DNA of 23,000 bases. It comes from Erysipelotrichaceae bacterium (lineage in GTDB: Bacteria > Bacillota_I > Bacilli_A > Erysipelotrichales > Erysipelotrichaceae). Below are positions 1 through 6,345 of the stretch, in pieces. The notes under the pieces were generated by a model. That model ran no database searches, had not been told where the DNA came from, and saw only the letters and a program-made list of their open reading frames with translations. Position numbers and translations under genes: made by a program. Where the stretch lies: contig JAFONG010000183.1 of the NCBI GenBank assembly GCA_017418585.1, forward strand, positions 1-23,000, read 5' to 3'. Position 1 is the stretch's first letter; each line of letters begins with the position of its first letter.

Positions 1-591
1 CCGGAGACCATTTTGGGTGTAAGAACACCCGATATAAGAAAGATCGCCAGGGAACTTTTTGAAAATCCCGAAAGGAATGCGTTCCTGAACGATCTGCCGC
101 ACCGGTATTATGAGGAAAATCTGATTCATTTCTTTGTGATATCGATGATCAAGGATTTCGACGAATGTGTCGAGGCTGTTGAGACGTTCCTGCCTTATGT
201 CGACTGCTGGCCGGTATCGGATCAGGCGACTCCGAAAGCGTTCGTGAAGAATCATCAGAAGCTTCTGCCTTACATCAGAAAATGGATCGCATCGGATCAT
301 GTGTATACAGCCAGATTCGGGATACGCATGCTGATGAATGAATTTCTGGGGGATGATTTCAAGGATGAATATCCGGAACTTGTCGCAAACAAAAAGGGTG
401 ATGACTACTATCTGAAGATGATGATTGCCTGGTATTTTGCCACAGCGCTGGCGAAGAAGTACGATGAGACGATCCTGTTCTTTGAACAGCACAGACTGGA
501 CGAGTGGGTACATAGGAAAGCCATCCAGAAGGCGGTAGAAAGTTATCGGGTCAGCGATGAACACAAGGAGTATCTGAAGAGTCTCAGATGA
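1..591 (+). CDS. DNA alkylation repair protein (AlkD-like), 5' end cut by window
   Basis: This is the C-terminal part of a HEAT-like-repeat DNA alkylation repair protein of the AlkD family, which removes alkylated bases such as N3- and N7-alkylpurines. The reading frame is open from base 1 (P-E-T-I-L-G-V-R-T-P-D-I-R-K). The first in-frame start-like codon, TTG at 13, sits inside the conserved GVRTPDIRK motif, so it is a leucine and the true start lies upstream of the window. About 196 residues are visible; the family usually has about 220-240. Visible family features are the helix YYEENLIHFFVISM, the VDCWPVSD segment that aligns with the NWDxxD region holding the catalytic aspartate, and TARFGIRMLM with the conserved arginine. 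It is followed by a terminator and appears unrelated to the next operon. Confidence 0.88.
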   Translation, partial: PETILGVRTPDIRKIARELFENPERNAFLNDLPHRYYEENLIHFFVISMIKDFDECVEAVETFLPYVDCWPVSDQATPKAFVKNHQKLLPYIRKWIASDHVYTARFGIRMLMNEFLGDDFKDEYPELVANKKGDDYYLKMMIAWYFATALAKKYDETILFFEQHRLDEWVHRKAIQKAVESYRVSDEHKEYLKSLR

Positions 592-625
592 ATTCCGGTG
601 TTGATGATTATCCTGCTTACAAAAA

Positions 626-644
626 GTCTGCGTAATACGCAGAC
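626..644. repeat. Perfect 8-bp inverted repeat
   Basis: Eight bases (GTCTGCGT) are followed by a three-base spacer and their exact reverse complement. No T-tract follows, so it is not a typical terminator. It lies between the alkD stop codon and the terminator at 688 and could be an mRNA 3'-end stabilising hairpin or a protein site. The function is unknown. Confidence 0.45.
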
Positions 645-687
645 AGACAAAAGATGTGAATTCAGAATAACAGTTTATAAAATGACG

Positions 688-714
688 AGCCTATTGCTGC
701 AATAGGCTTTTTAT
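688..714 (+). terminator. Intrinsic terminator after alkD-like gene
   Basis: A perfect 9-bp stem (AGCCTATTG and its complement) with a CTG loop is followed by a run of five T including the end of the stem, then ATT. It separates the alkD-like gene from the metal-transport operon. Confidence 0.85.
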
Positions 715-739
715 TCGCGCCGCAACATATAATCTGTTA

Positions 740-769
740 TATAATAGTTGAAGTTAGTTATGGCTAACT
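740..769 (+). promoter_or_regulatory. Promoter -10 and overlapping palindromic operator candidate of the HMA-ZIP operon
   Basis: A consensus TATAAT lies at 740-745; no convincing -35 is seen. Downstream, at 752-769, is an inverted repeat AGTTAG, six bases, CTAACT. That is where the transcription start would be expected. The position fits a repressor that blocks initiation. The GTTAG and CTAAC half-sites recall DtxR/IdeR-type metal boxes, but the spacing differs from the classical 19-bp box, so the regulator is not identified. Confidence 0.5.
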
Positions 770-806
770 ACATGGATGGAATACACTTGTCGTTTTAGGA
801 GGTTAT

Positions 807-1058
807 ATGAATAGAGTTGTTTTGAAGATAGACTGCATGGTTTGCGGAATGTGTGAAGCGCATATGAATGATACGGTTAGAAGGGTTCTCCCTGATGCCA
901 GAAAATTAAGATCATCCTATAAGAAAGGGGAAACGGAATTCCTGTATGAAGGGGATTTTGATCGAAACAGGCTGATCGATGCGATCAAGGAGACCGGTTA
1001 TGTCTGCAGCGATATCGTAATCGAGCCGTATCAGAGGAAAGGACTGTTTGGCAGATGA
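807..1058 (+). CDS. Small heavy-metal-associated (HMA) domain protein
   Basis: This 83-residue protein is a single HMA (ferredoxin-like) fold, the type found in copper chaperones and in the N-termini of P-type ATPases, and presumably carries a soft or transition metal in the cytosol. The metal-binding loop is visible as IDCMVCGMCEAH, with cysteines at residues 10, 13 and 16 and a histidine at 19. The usual glycine of the GMxCxxC loop is replaced by Cys10, giving a C-x2-C-x2-C pattern. The C-terminal GLFGR tail resembles that of small stand-alone HMA proteins of gut Firmicutes. A strong TAGGAGG ribosome binding site precedes the ATG. Its last four bases overlap the ZIP transporter start (ATGA), so the two are translationally coupled and probably handle the same metal. 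The metal itself cannot be read from the sequence. Confidence 0.85.
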   Translation: MNRVVLKIDCMVCGMCEAHMNDTVRRVLPDARKLRSSYKKGETEFLYEGDFDRNRLIDAIKETGYVCSDIVIEPYQRKGLFGR

Positions 1059-1843
1059 TTCTGAATGAAGAATTGCTGACAGGTTTGCTGATTCCGTTCA
1101 TCGGAACTGCTGCAGGTGCATCCTGTGTCTTTTTTCTGAAAAAAGATCTGAAGGTTTCCGTGCAGAAAGCACTGACCGGTTTTGCGGCGGGCGTTATGGT
1201 GGCGGCTTCGATCTGGAGCCTGATCGTACCGGCGATCGAACAGTGTGCGGATAAAGAAAGATGGGCTTTTCTGCCTGCCTTCATCGGTTTCTGGTTCGGC
1301 ATCCTGTTTCTGCTGCTTCTGGATGAAGTCATTCCGCATCTGCACAGGAGCATCGATCAGGTCGAAGGACCGCAAAGCAGACTGACCAGGATCGCCATGA
1401 TGGTTCTGGCTGTAACATTGCACAACATTCCGGAAGGCATGGCGGTCGGAGTTGTTTATGCCGGACTGATGAACGGTTCGGGCAGTATCACGGCAGGCGG
1501 AGCTCTGGCTCTGTCTCTGGGTATCGCCATACAGAACTTTCCGGAAGGGGCGATCATTTCAATGCCGATGTATGCGGAAGGAAAAAGCAAAATCAAGTCA
1601 TTCTGGCTTGGCGTTTTATCCGGAGCGGTAGAACCGCTGTCTGGTGCGCTGACGGTGATCGTTGCCGGTCTTGTCGTACCGGCCATGCCTTATTTCTTAT
1701 CGTTTGCTGCAGGAGCGATGCTGTATGTAGTCGTAGAAGAACTGATTCCGGAAATGTCTGCCGGCAGACATTCCAATATCGGAGTGGTATCTTTTGCGAT
1801 TGGATTCAGTATGATGATGGCGCTGGATGTAGCACTGGGTTAA
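1055..1843 (+). CDS. ZIP family divalent metal transporter (GufA/ZupT-like)
   Basis: This 262-residue inner-membrane protein belongs to the ZIP family, which moves zinc, iron, manganese or related divalent metals into the cytoplasm. The two signature metal-site helices are present: LHNIPEG at residues 122-128 and QNFPEG at 160-165, followed by the VEELIPE motif near 232-238. About eight transmembrane helices can be drawn, and a short histidine-containing stretch (PHLHRS) precedes the fourth. The length matches the bacterial GufA-like subgroup. The ATG overlaps the stop of the HMA gene by four bases, and an AAGGAG site for the next gene follows directly. Substrate is an inference: pairing with an HMA protein suggests iron, zinc or copper homeostasis. 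The operator-like palindrome upstream suggests control by metal. Confidence 0.9.
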   Translation: MILNEELLTGLLIPFIGTAAGASCVFFLKKDLKVSVQKALTGFAAGVMVAASIWSLIVPAIEQCADKERWAFLPAFIGFWFGILFLLLLDEVIPHLHRSIDQVEGPQSRLTRIAMMVLAVTLHNIPEGMAVGVVYAGLMNGSGSITAGGALALSLGIAIQNFPEGAIISMPMYAEGKSKIKSFWLGVLSGAVEPLSGALTVIVAGLVVPAMPYFLSFAAGAMLYVVVEELIPEMSAGRHSNIGVVSFAIGFSMMMALDVALG

Positions 1844-1855
1844 GGAGAAACCGGC

Positions 1856-2347
1856 ATGAAAACAACGATATTTCTTGCGTTATTATCGATGGTAGCGCTG
1901 TTTCTGCTGCTGTATGCGGCTGTTGCTCTGATTCAGGACAGGCGTTTTTTCACGACGGCGCCAAAGGATATTCAGGAAGCCATACAGGAACACGAGGAGC
2001 GTTTTCCCTATCAGAGGATTCTCGGCTGGAAGCTGGCGTTCATCGCTCTACTGATGTTCTGCTTCGTGTTTATCTATGCCGGCTATGACGGGATTCAGAA
2101 CGGTTATGGTTTTGGCCGCTTCTTCATCCGCTATCTTACGATCCTTTGTCTGCTTAAGGCTTTTGACATATTGTTCTTTGACTATTACCTGTTAACGAAA
2201 TCACATTTCTTTCAGCATTATTATCCGGAAACAAAGGGATGTCAAGGATATCATAATTTCGGTTTCAACAGGAAGGAACAGCTGATCAGGCTGATCCTGT
2301 TTCCGTTTGCTGCCATGGCTATGGCATTCATATGTACTTTGTTTTGA
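1856..2347 (+). CDS. Unknown integral membrane protein
   Basis: I do not recognise a family. The 163-residue product has four likely transmembrane segments, at about residues 4-26, 55-76, 91-113 and 143-163. A polar, charged loop (residues 28-54, rich in Glu, Arg and Gln) separates the first two, and a His/Tyr-rich loop (FFQHYYPETKGCQGYH, about 118-133) separates the last two. Those aromatic, histidine and cysteine residues could bind a metal, but this is only suggestive. It starts 12 bases after the ZIP stop with its own AAGGAG site and is clearly in the same operon. The context (metal transporter upstream, ATC-hydrolase-like proteins and a methyltransferase downstream) suggests an accessory membrane role. 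Confidence 0.7.
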   Translation: MKTTIFLALLSMVALFLLLYAAVALIQDRRFFTTAPKDIQEAIQEHEERFPYQRILGWKLAFIALLMFCFVFIYAGYDGIQNGYGFGRFFIRYLTILCLLKAFDILFFDYYLLTKSHFFQHYYPETKGCQGYHNFGFNRKEQLIRLILFPFAAMAMAFICTLF

Positions 2348-2359
2348 TAGGAGGTCATT

Positions 2360-2389
2360 ATGGCAAAGAAGGAGAATAGAAATGGATAA
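2360..2389 (+). CDS. Possible 9-codon leader peptide overlapping next gene
   Basis: A strong AGGAGG (2350-2355) stands five bases before an ATG that opens only nine codons (M-A-K-K-E-N-R-N-G) before TAA. The TAA lies inside the first codons of the next gene, in a different frame. The downstream gene has its own AAGGAG (2369-2374), which falls within this small frame. The arrangement could couple translation of the two, or be a relic of an older start. There is no evidence that the peptide itself is functional. Confidence 0.3.
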   Translation: MAKKENRNG

Positions 2390-2984
2390 GCGTGTCGGAA
2401 AGTACGCAAAACTCTATTACAGTGCGCTTACGGGAATGGATTTTTCCGATGCCGGAGCTATGAAAGAAAAATACGAGGAACGGCTGCAGAAGATGTATGA
2501 TTCGCCTGTCTTCAAGGTTCATGACATCTATCCGACCATGAATGTCTCTCTGATCTATGCGGTCATTGCCATGTGTCTGGAATTAAAGGAGAAGGGCATG
2601 AACGATAAGGAGATCATGGATTTCTCGGATCTGGTTTTCCGGAAACGGAAGAGGACTTTTGCGATGTTGGAGAGAGCCATCGACACCCTGCCGGATGTCT
2701 ACAGGATCGCTGAAAAATGGAACATCAGCGATCATGAAAAGAGAGTGAAAGACGGCAGTATCACCTATGATCGCTTTGATGTTAAAGACGGCAGAATCGA
2801 GTATTCCATCAGCCGCTGCATGTATGTGAATATGTTTGAATATTACGGGATTAGATCTTTGTGCAAGATCTTCTGCAACACTGATATCTCTGCCTACCGT
2901 CAGCTGAAGCGCCATGTGAAGTTCACGCGTTATTCCGATCTGTCTGACGGCGAATGCTGCCATGATGTAATAGAAAGAAGGTGA
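2382..2984 (+). CDS. ATC-hydrolase-family protein (first copy)
   Basis: This 200-residue protein resembles the L-2-amino-thiazoline-4-carboxylic acid hydrolase family (PF14196), named for an enzyme that opens a thiazoline ring on the way to cysteine; most members are uncharacterised. The C-terminal half has the family pattern: an EYSISRCMY strand, a helix with YYGIRSLCKIFCNTD, and a terminal FTRY...GECCHD segment with the conserved cysteines and aspartate. The N-terminal half is helical. I chose ATG 2382 because AAGGAG lies seven bases upstream; a longer in-frame reading from 2307 would overlap the previous gene and lacks such a site. The gene overlaps the methyltransferase by four bases (GTGA). 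A second family member lies two genes on, so the two may form a heteromer. The true substrate is unknown. Confidence 0.72.
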   Translation: MDKRVGKYAKLYYSALTGMDFSDAGAMKEKYEERLQKMYDSPVFKVHDIYPTMNVSLIYAVIAMCLELKEKGMNDKEIMDFSDLVFRKRKRTFAMLERAIDTLPDVYRIAEKWNISDHEKRVKDGSITYDRFDVKDGRIEYSISRCMYVNMFEYYGIRSLCKIFCNTDISAYRQLKRHVKFTRYSDLSDGECCHDVIERR

Positions 2985-3838
2985 AGACTACGGGAAAGTA
3001 TCATATCGAAAAGAATACGGTACAGGAGACTTTGGTCATTCCGCTTTATGGAAGGAAAGTCTGTGCCGATCATTATCCTGAACTGTTTATGGATAAAGAA
3101 GCCGAAAGGATCTGTGAGATGCTGGACTACGATTTCGCATCGAAAAAGAAGATCATGGAATCTCCGGCAGGACTTTTCGGTGCTCTGGAAGTGGCGCAGC
3201 GTCATTACGACCTTCTTTGCGAGATCGGTGATTATCTTAAAGTGTACCCGGAAGCGGCGGTGGTGAATCTTGGCTGCGGTCTGGATGATTCTTTCCATAA
3301 GGCGGATAACGGCCTGTGCCGCGGTTATAATATCGATCTGCCTGAGGTTATTGAAATCAGGAATGAACTGCTGGGAGCAACGGAAAGGGAAGTAAACATC
3401 GGTTTTGATCTGAATGATCATGCCTGGATGAATCTGATCGACGGCAGAAAGGGAGCGATCTTTTTTGCGGCGGGTGTTTTCTATTATTTTCAAAGAGAAG
3501 AGATCAAAAAGCTGTTTAAGAAAATGGCGGAAAGCTTCCCGGAAGGAGTACTGGTCTTTGACTGCTGCAACGAGCTGGGCGCGAAAATGATGCGTAAGAC
3601 CTGGCTGAAAGAAGCCGGAATCAGCGATGTTTCCGCTTATTTTTCTTTGAAAGACAAATCGGAAATCGAAGGATGGAGTAATCGTTTTAAAAGAGTCAGC
3701 GAAAGAAGCTACATGAGAGGCTATCGGGACATCTATCATGATGTAGGTTTTTTCCATAAGCTGATGCTGGTATTCTGCGACAGGCTGGTCAAAATGAAAA
3801 TAATCAGGATAGAATTCGGAAAGGAGGAAAGGGGATGA
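2981..3838 (+). CDS. LCM-family SAM-dependent methyltransferase
   Basis: This 285-residue enzyme resembles the leucine carboxyl methyltransferase (PPM1/LCM, PF04072) group of class I methyltransferases, whose bacterial members methylate small molecules, often carboxyl or hydroxyl groups of secondary metabolites. Visible features are the N-terminal ETLVIPLYGRK segment, the SAM-binding motif VVNLGCGLDD at about residues 94-103, the second motif NIDLPEVIEIRNELL and the FAAGVFYYF motif after strand 4. The start is GTG at 2981, overlapping the previous stop (GTGA); the stop overlaps the next ATG (ATGA). Together with the two flanking ATC-hydrolase-like genes it forms a translationally coupled block, which suggests sequential action on one small molecule. 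The methyl acceptor is not known. Confidence 0.8.
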   Translation: MKTTGKYHIEKNTVQETLVIPLYGRKVCADHYPELFMDKEAERICEMLDYDFASKKKIMESPAGLFGALEVAQRHYDLLCEIGDYLKVYPEAAVVNLGCGLDDSFHKADNGLCRGYNIDLPEVIEIRNELLGATEREVNIGFDLNDHAWMNLIDGRKGAIFFAAGVFYYFQREEIKKLFKKMAESFPEGVLVFDCCNELGAKMMRKTWLKEAGISDVSAYFSLKDKSEIEGWSNRFKRVSERSYMRGYRDIYHDVGFFHKLMLVFCDRLVKMKIIRIEFGKEERG

Positions 3839-4482
3839 GGTATGTCGGTATGCCTATGGGCATGTGGATGTTGTTTCAGAATTCGTTTCGGGATAATCTG
3901 ACGGATGTACTGAAGTACAGCGAGAAAGAAGCGGCGGAAATTGCCGGCAAGGCAAAGAAAGGGTATAAAAGGATCGTTTCCGGCCTTCCGGAATATGAAA
4001 AGAAAGACAGATTCAAAATGAATACTCTTTCCTGTGCAATGCTGTGCGCTTTTATTCTGAATCTGAAAGAAAAAACGACAGTGAAGCAGATGAGCGAGTA
4101 TTATGAATCGGCAATGATGACAGAAACAATGAAGTGGTTCTGCAGGAAAATGGGGAAAAGGAAATTCACTGATGCGGATATCAAGGGAATGAAACAGACT
4201 GCTGCATTCAAAGCGGCTGACCGTAATCCTTATTCCTGGAACATGGACTTTTTTCCTTATGAAGACGGGTCCGGTTATGAGGCCAGATTCTATAAATGCG
4301 GAATCTGTACTCTGATGAAGGAACTTGGCTTAAGCGAGTATACTCCTGCCATGTGCCATCTGGATTATGCGATGAGCGATGCCGGAGGGACTTCTGATTT
4401 TATCCGGGAATATACACTGGCATCCGGGGGTCCCTACTGTGACTGCGGATATAGAAAAAAACATAAGCATTCGCGAATTTGA
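3835..4482 (+). CDS. ATC-hydrolase-family protein (second copy)
   Basis: This 215-residue protein is a second member of the L-2-amino-thiazoline-4-carboxylic acid hydrolase-like family (PF14196). The C-terminal region shows the family order: YEARFYKCGICTLMKELGL, then PAMCHLDYAM, then YTLASGGPYCDCGY. The conserved cysteines, aspartate and closing CDxxY motif sit where the first copy has CMY, CNTD and CCHD. It is clearly diverged from the first copy and is not a recent duplication. A strong AAAGGAGG site precedes ATG 3835, and the gene overlaps the methyltransferase stop by four bases. It is the last clear gene of the operon. Family membership is fairly sure. Thiazoline hydrolysis as the actual reaction is not. 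Confidence 0.75.
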   Translation: MRYVGMPMGMWMLFQNSFRDNLTDVLKYSEKEAAEIAGKAKKGYKRIVSGLPEYEKKDRFKMNTLSCAMLCAFILNLKEKTTVKQMSEYYESAMMTETMKWFCRKMGKRKFTDADIKGMKQTAAFKAADRNPYSWNMDFFPYEDGSGYEARFYKCGICTLMKELGLSEYTPAMCHLDYAMSDAGGTSDFIREYTLASGGPYCDCGYRKKHKHSRI

Positions 4483-4490
4483 AAAGGAGA

Positions 4491-4562
4491 ATGGCGGAAC
4501 GTTTTTCTGAAGTGATAGACCTGCCTGCGAATAATCCGGTTTTTATGGATCTGTTTCAATAA
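4491..4562 (+). CDS. Possible 23-residue ORF at operon end
   Basis: A short frame (beginning MAERFSEVIDLP) starts nine bases after the previous stop and ends inside the loop of the operon terminator. GGAG is present but only one base before the ATG, too close for efficient initiation. It may be a small peptide, the remnant of a lost gene, or chance. No family is recognised. Confidence 0.2.
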   Translation: MAERFSEVIDLPANNPVFMDLFQ

Positions 4563-4575
4563 ACAGATTCTTTTT
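4547..4575 (+). terminator. Intrinsic terminator of the HMA-ZIP-ATCH operon
   Basis: A stem of about 10 bp centred on CTGTTT / AAACAG, with a CAAT loop and one G-T pair, is followed by TTTTT. It closes the operon that began at 807. Confidence 0.75.
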
Positions 4576-4591
4576 GTATTTACGTTATCTG

Positions 4592-4621
4592 TTTTCAAGA
4601 AATAAACCATTTCTGTATAAT
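4592..4621 (+). promoter_or_regulatory. Promoter of pruA-rocD
   Basis: TATAAT at 4616-4621 has a weak -35 candidate around 4592-4599. A short palindrome, TATGA-TT-TCATA (4660-4671), lies in the leader just before the AAAGGAGG site and could be an operator. The regulator is unknown. Confidence 0.55.
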
Positions 4622-4686
4622 GGATATATAGGTTTTTCGTACAAACAATAGTCAAATTATATGATTTCATACAAAAAGGAGGATTC

Positions 4687-6315
4687 ATGTCAAACGCCTA
4701 CTTCACTATCGATCGTCCCGAGAATGACGCTTTCCGCGGTTATCTGCCGGGATCAAAAGAACGTAAGGAACTAAAGGAAGAGCTTGTCCGCCAGTCCGAG
4801 CAGATCGTTAAGATCCCTTTGATCATCGGCGGAAAAGAGATATTCACAGAAAAGACTTTCAAGGTCACCATGCCTCACGATCATGACCATGTGATCGCCG
4901 AATGTTCGGTTGCCGGGGAAAAGGAACTGAACATGGCTGTCGATGCTGCGCTGGCTGCCAAGAAAGCCTGGGAGGAAATGCCTTGGGAGCACCGTTCGGC
5001 AATCTTCCTGAAGGCAGCCGACATGATTACCGGTCCTTACAGGAAAGTGCTGAATGCCGCAACGATGCTAGGTCAGTCCAAGACCGTATTCCAGGCGGAG
5101 ATCGACATTGCAGAGCTTGCGGACTTTCTACGTTTTGGCGTCTGGTCCGCGCAGGAGATCTTCAAGGACCAGCCTGCCTCCGTTCCGGGCATCTGGGACC
5201 GTCAGGACTATCGTGCACTTGATGGATTCGTCTGCGCCATTACGCCGTTTAATTTCACTTCGATCGGCGGCAATCTTCCGACTGCGCCGGCCATTGTCGG
5301 TAATGTAGCGGTGTGGAAACCTTCCCGAACAGCAGTGCTATCCAATTACTATTACTTGAAGCTGCTGATGGACTGCGGTCTTCCTGCAGGAGTCATCAAC
5401 TTCGTGCCTTCAAACGGAAGCGATGTAGCGAAATACGTCATTTCCCGCAAGGAACTGGCAGGCTTCCACTTTACCGGTTCTACCGAAGTCTTCCAGGGCG
5501 TCTGGAAACAGATCGGAGAAAACATTGCATCTTACCGCAACTATCCGCGTATCGTAGGCGAAACCGGAGGAAAGGACTTCATATTTGCGCACAATACCGC
5601 CAAGATCCGTCCGCTTGCGGCAGCTCTGATCCGCGGCTCCTTCGAATACCAGGGACAGAAATGCTCGGCCTGTTCCCGTGCCTTCATTCCTGAAAGCATC
5701 TGGCCTGAAGTGCTTTCCGTCATGAAAGAGATGATGCGGGAAGTCAAGATGGGCGATGTGAAAGATTTCGATACCTTCCTGGCTGCCGTTATCGACAAGA
5801 CATCCTTTGAACGCTGCAGGGATTATCTGGATCGCGCAAAGAAGAATCCGGACTGCGAGATCGTGATCGGCGGCAACTGCGATGATACTAAAGGCTGGTT
5901 CATTGAACCTACCGTCATCCTGTGCAAGAGACCGGATTATGAAAGTATGGTCAAGGAAATCTTTGGACCGATCCTTTCCGTTTACGTCTATCCGGATGAA
6001 AAACTGGAAGAGACACTGAAGATCTGCGACGAGGCTTCCCCGTATGCCCTGACCGGTGCTGTCTTTGCTCAGGATCGTGAAGCCATCGTCATGATGGAGA
6101 AGGCGCTGCTGCATGCGGAAGGCAACTTCTATATCAACGACGAGTGCACAGGCGCGGTCGTAGGACAGCAGCCGTTCGGCGGAGCACGTCAGTCCGGAAC
6201 CAACGACAAGGCCGGAACAGCGCTCAACATGATCCGCTGGATGAGTCCGCACTCCGTAAAGGAAACCTTCAATCCTTCAGATGCGATCGTCTATCCGTAC
6301 ATGTCTGAAAAGTAA
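4687..6315 (+). CDS. pruA: L-glutamate gamma-semialdehyde (1-pyrroline-5-carboxylate) dehydrogenase
   Basis: This 542-residue aldehyde dehydrogenase oxidises glutamate gamma-semialdehyde (in equilibrium with pyrroline-5-carboxylate) to glutamate with NAD(P)+, in the cytoplasm. It is the last step of proline, ornithine and arginine catabolism. The ALDH motifs are in order: ITPFNFTSIGGN at about 185-195, FTGS at 272-275, GETGGKD at 291-297 with the general base Glu292, and YQGQKCSACSR with catalytic Cys326. The C-terminus has the FGGARQSGTNDKAG substrate-site region typical of P5C dehydrogenases. The length and the long N-terminal arm match the stand-alone ALDH4A1-like type, not PutA. A strong AAAGGAGG precedes the ATG. 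The next gene, rocD, makes its substrate, so the pair forms an ornithine-to-glutamate unit. No proline dehydrogenase is in the window. Confidence 0.95.
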   Translation: MSNAYFTIDRPENDAFRGYLPGSKERKELKEELVRQSEQIVKIPLIIGGKEIFTEKTFKVTMPHDHDHVIAECSVAGEKELNMAVDAALAAKKAWEEMPWEHRSAIFLKAADMITGPYRKVLNAATMLGQSKTVFQAEIDIAELADFLRFGVWSAQEIFKDQPASVPGIWDRQDYRALDGFVCAITPFNFTSIGGNLPTAPAIVGNVAVWKPSRTAVLSNYYYLKLLMDCGLPAGVINFVPSNGSDVAKYVISRKELAGFHFTGSTEVFQGVWKQIGENIASYRNYPRIVGETGGKDFIFAHNTAKIRPLAAALIRGSFEYQGQKCSACSRAFIPESIWPEVLSVMKEMMREVKMGDVKDFDTFLAAVIDKTSFERCRDYLDRAKKNPDCEIVIGGNCDDTKGWFIEPTVILCKRPDYESMVKEIFGPILSVYVYPDEKLEETLKICDEASPYALTGAVFAQDREAIVMMEKALLHAEGNFYINDECTGAVVGQQPFGGARQSGTNDKAGTALNMIRWMSPHSVKETFNPSDAIVYPYMSEK

Positions 6316-6345
6316 TGAAACAAATCAAGAAACAGGAGAAACATT

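Noticed and set aside
13..15. TTG as start codon of the alkD-like gene
   Set aside because: The frame is open upstream to base 1 and the TTG lies within the conserved motif, so the gene is cut by the window edge.
2307..2381. Longer start for the first ATC-hydrolase-like protein
   Set aside because: It would overlap the membrane-protein gene in another frame; AAGGAG before ATG 2382 gives the better start.
2930..3757. 275-codon minus-strand ORF
   Set aside because: Antisense to the LCM methyltransferase; no recognisable domain and no promoter or ribosome binding site.
4588..4610. CodY-like box before pruA (TTTTC and GAAA)
   Set aside because: The spacing between half-sites is wrong for the 15-base CodY consensus, and mismatches remain at the ends.
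5410..6252. 280-codon minus-strand ORF
   Set aside because: Antisense to pruA, which has all catalytic motifs; the composition is a frame shadow with no family features and no ribosome binding site.
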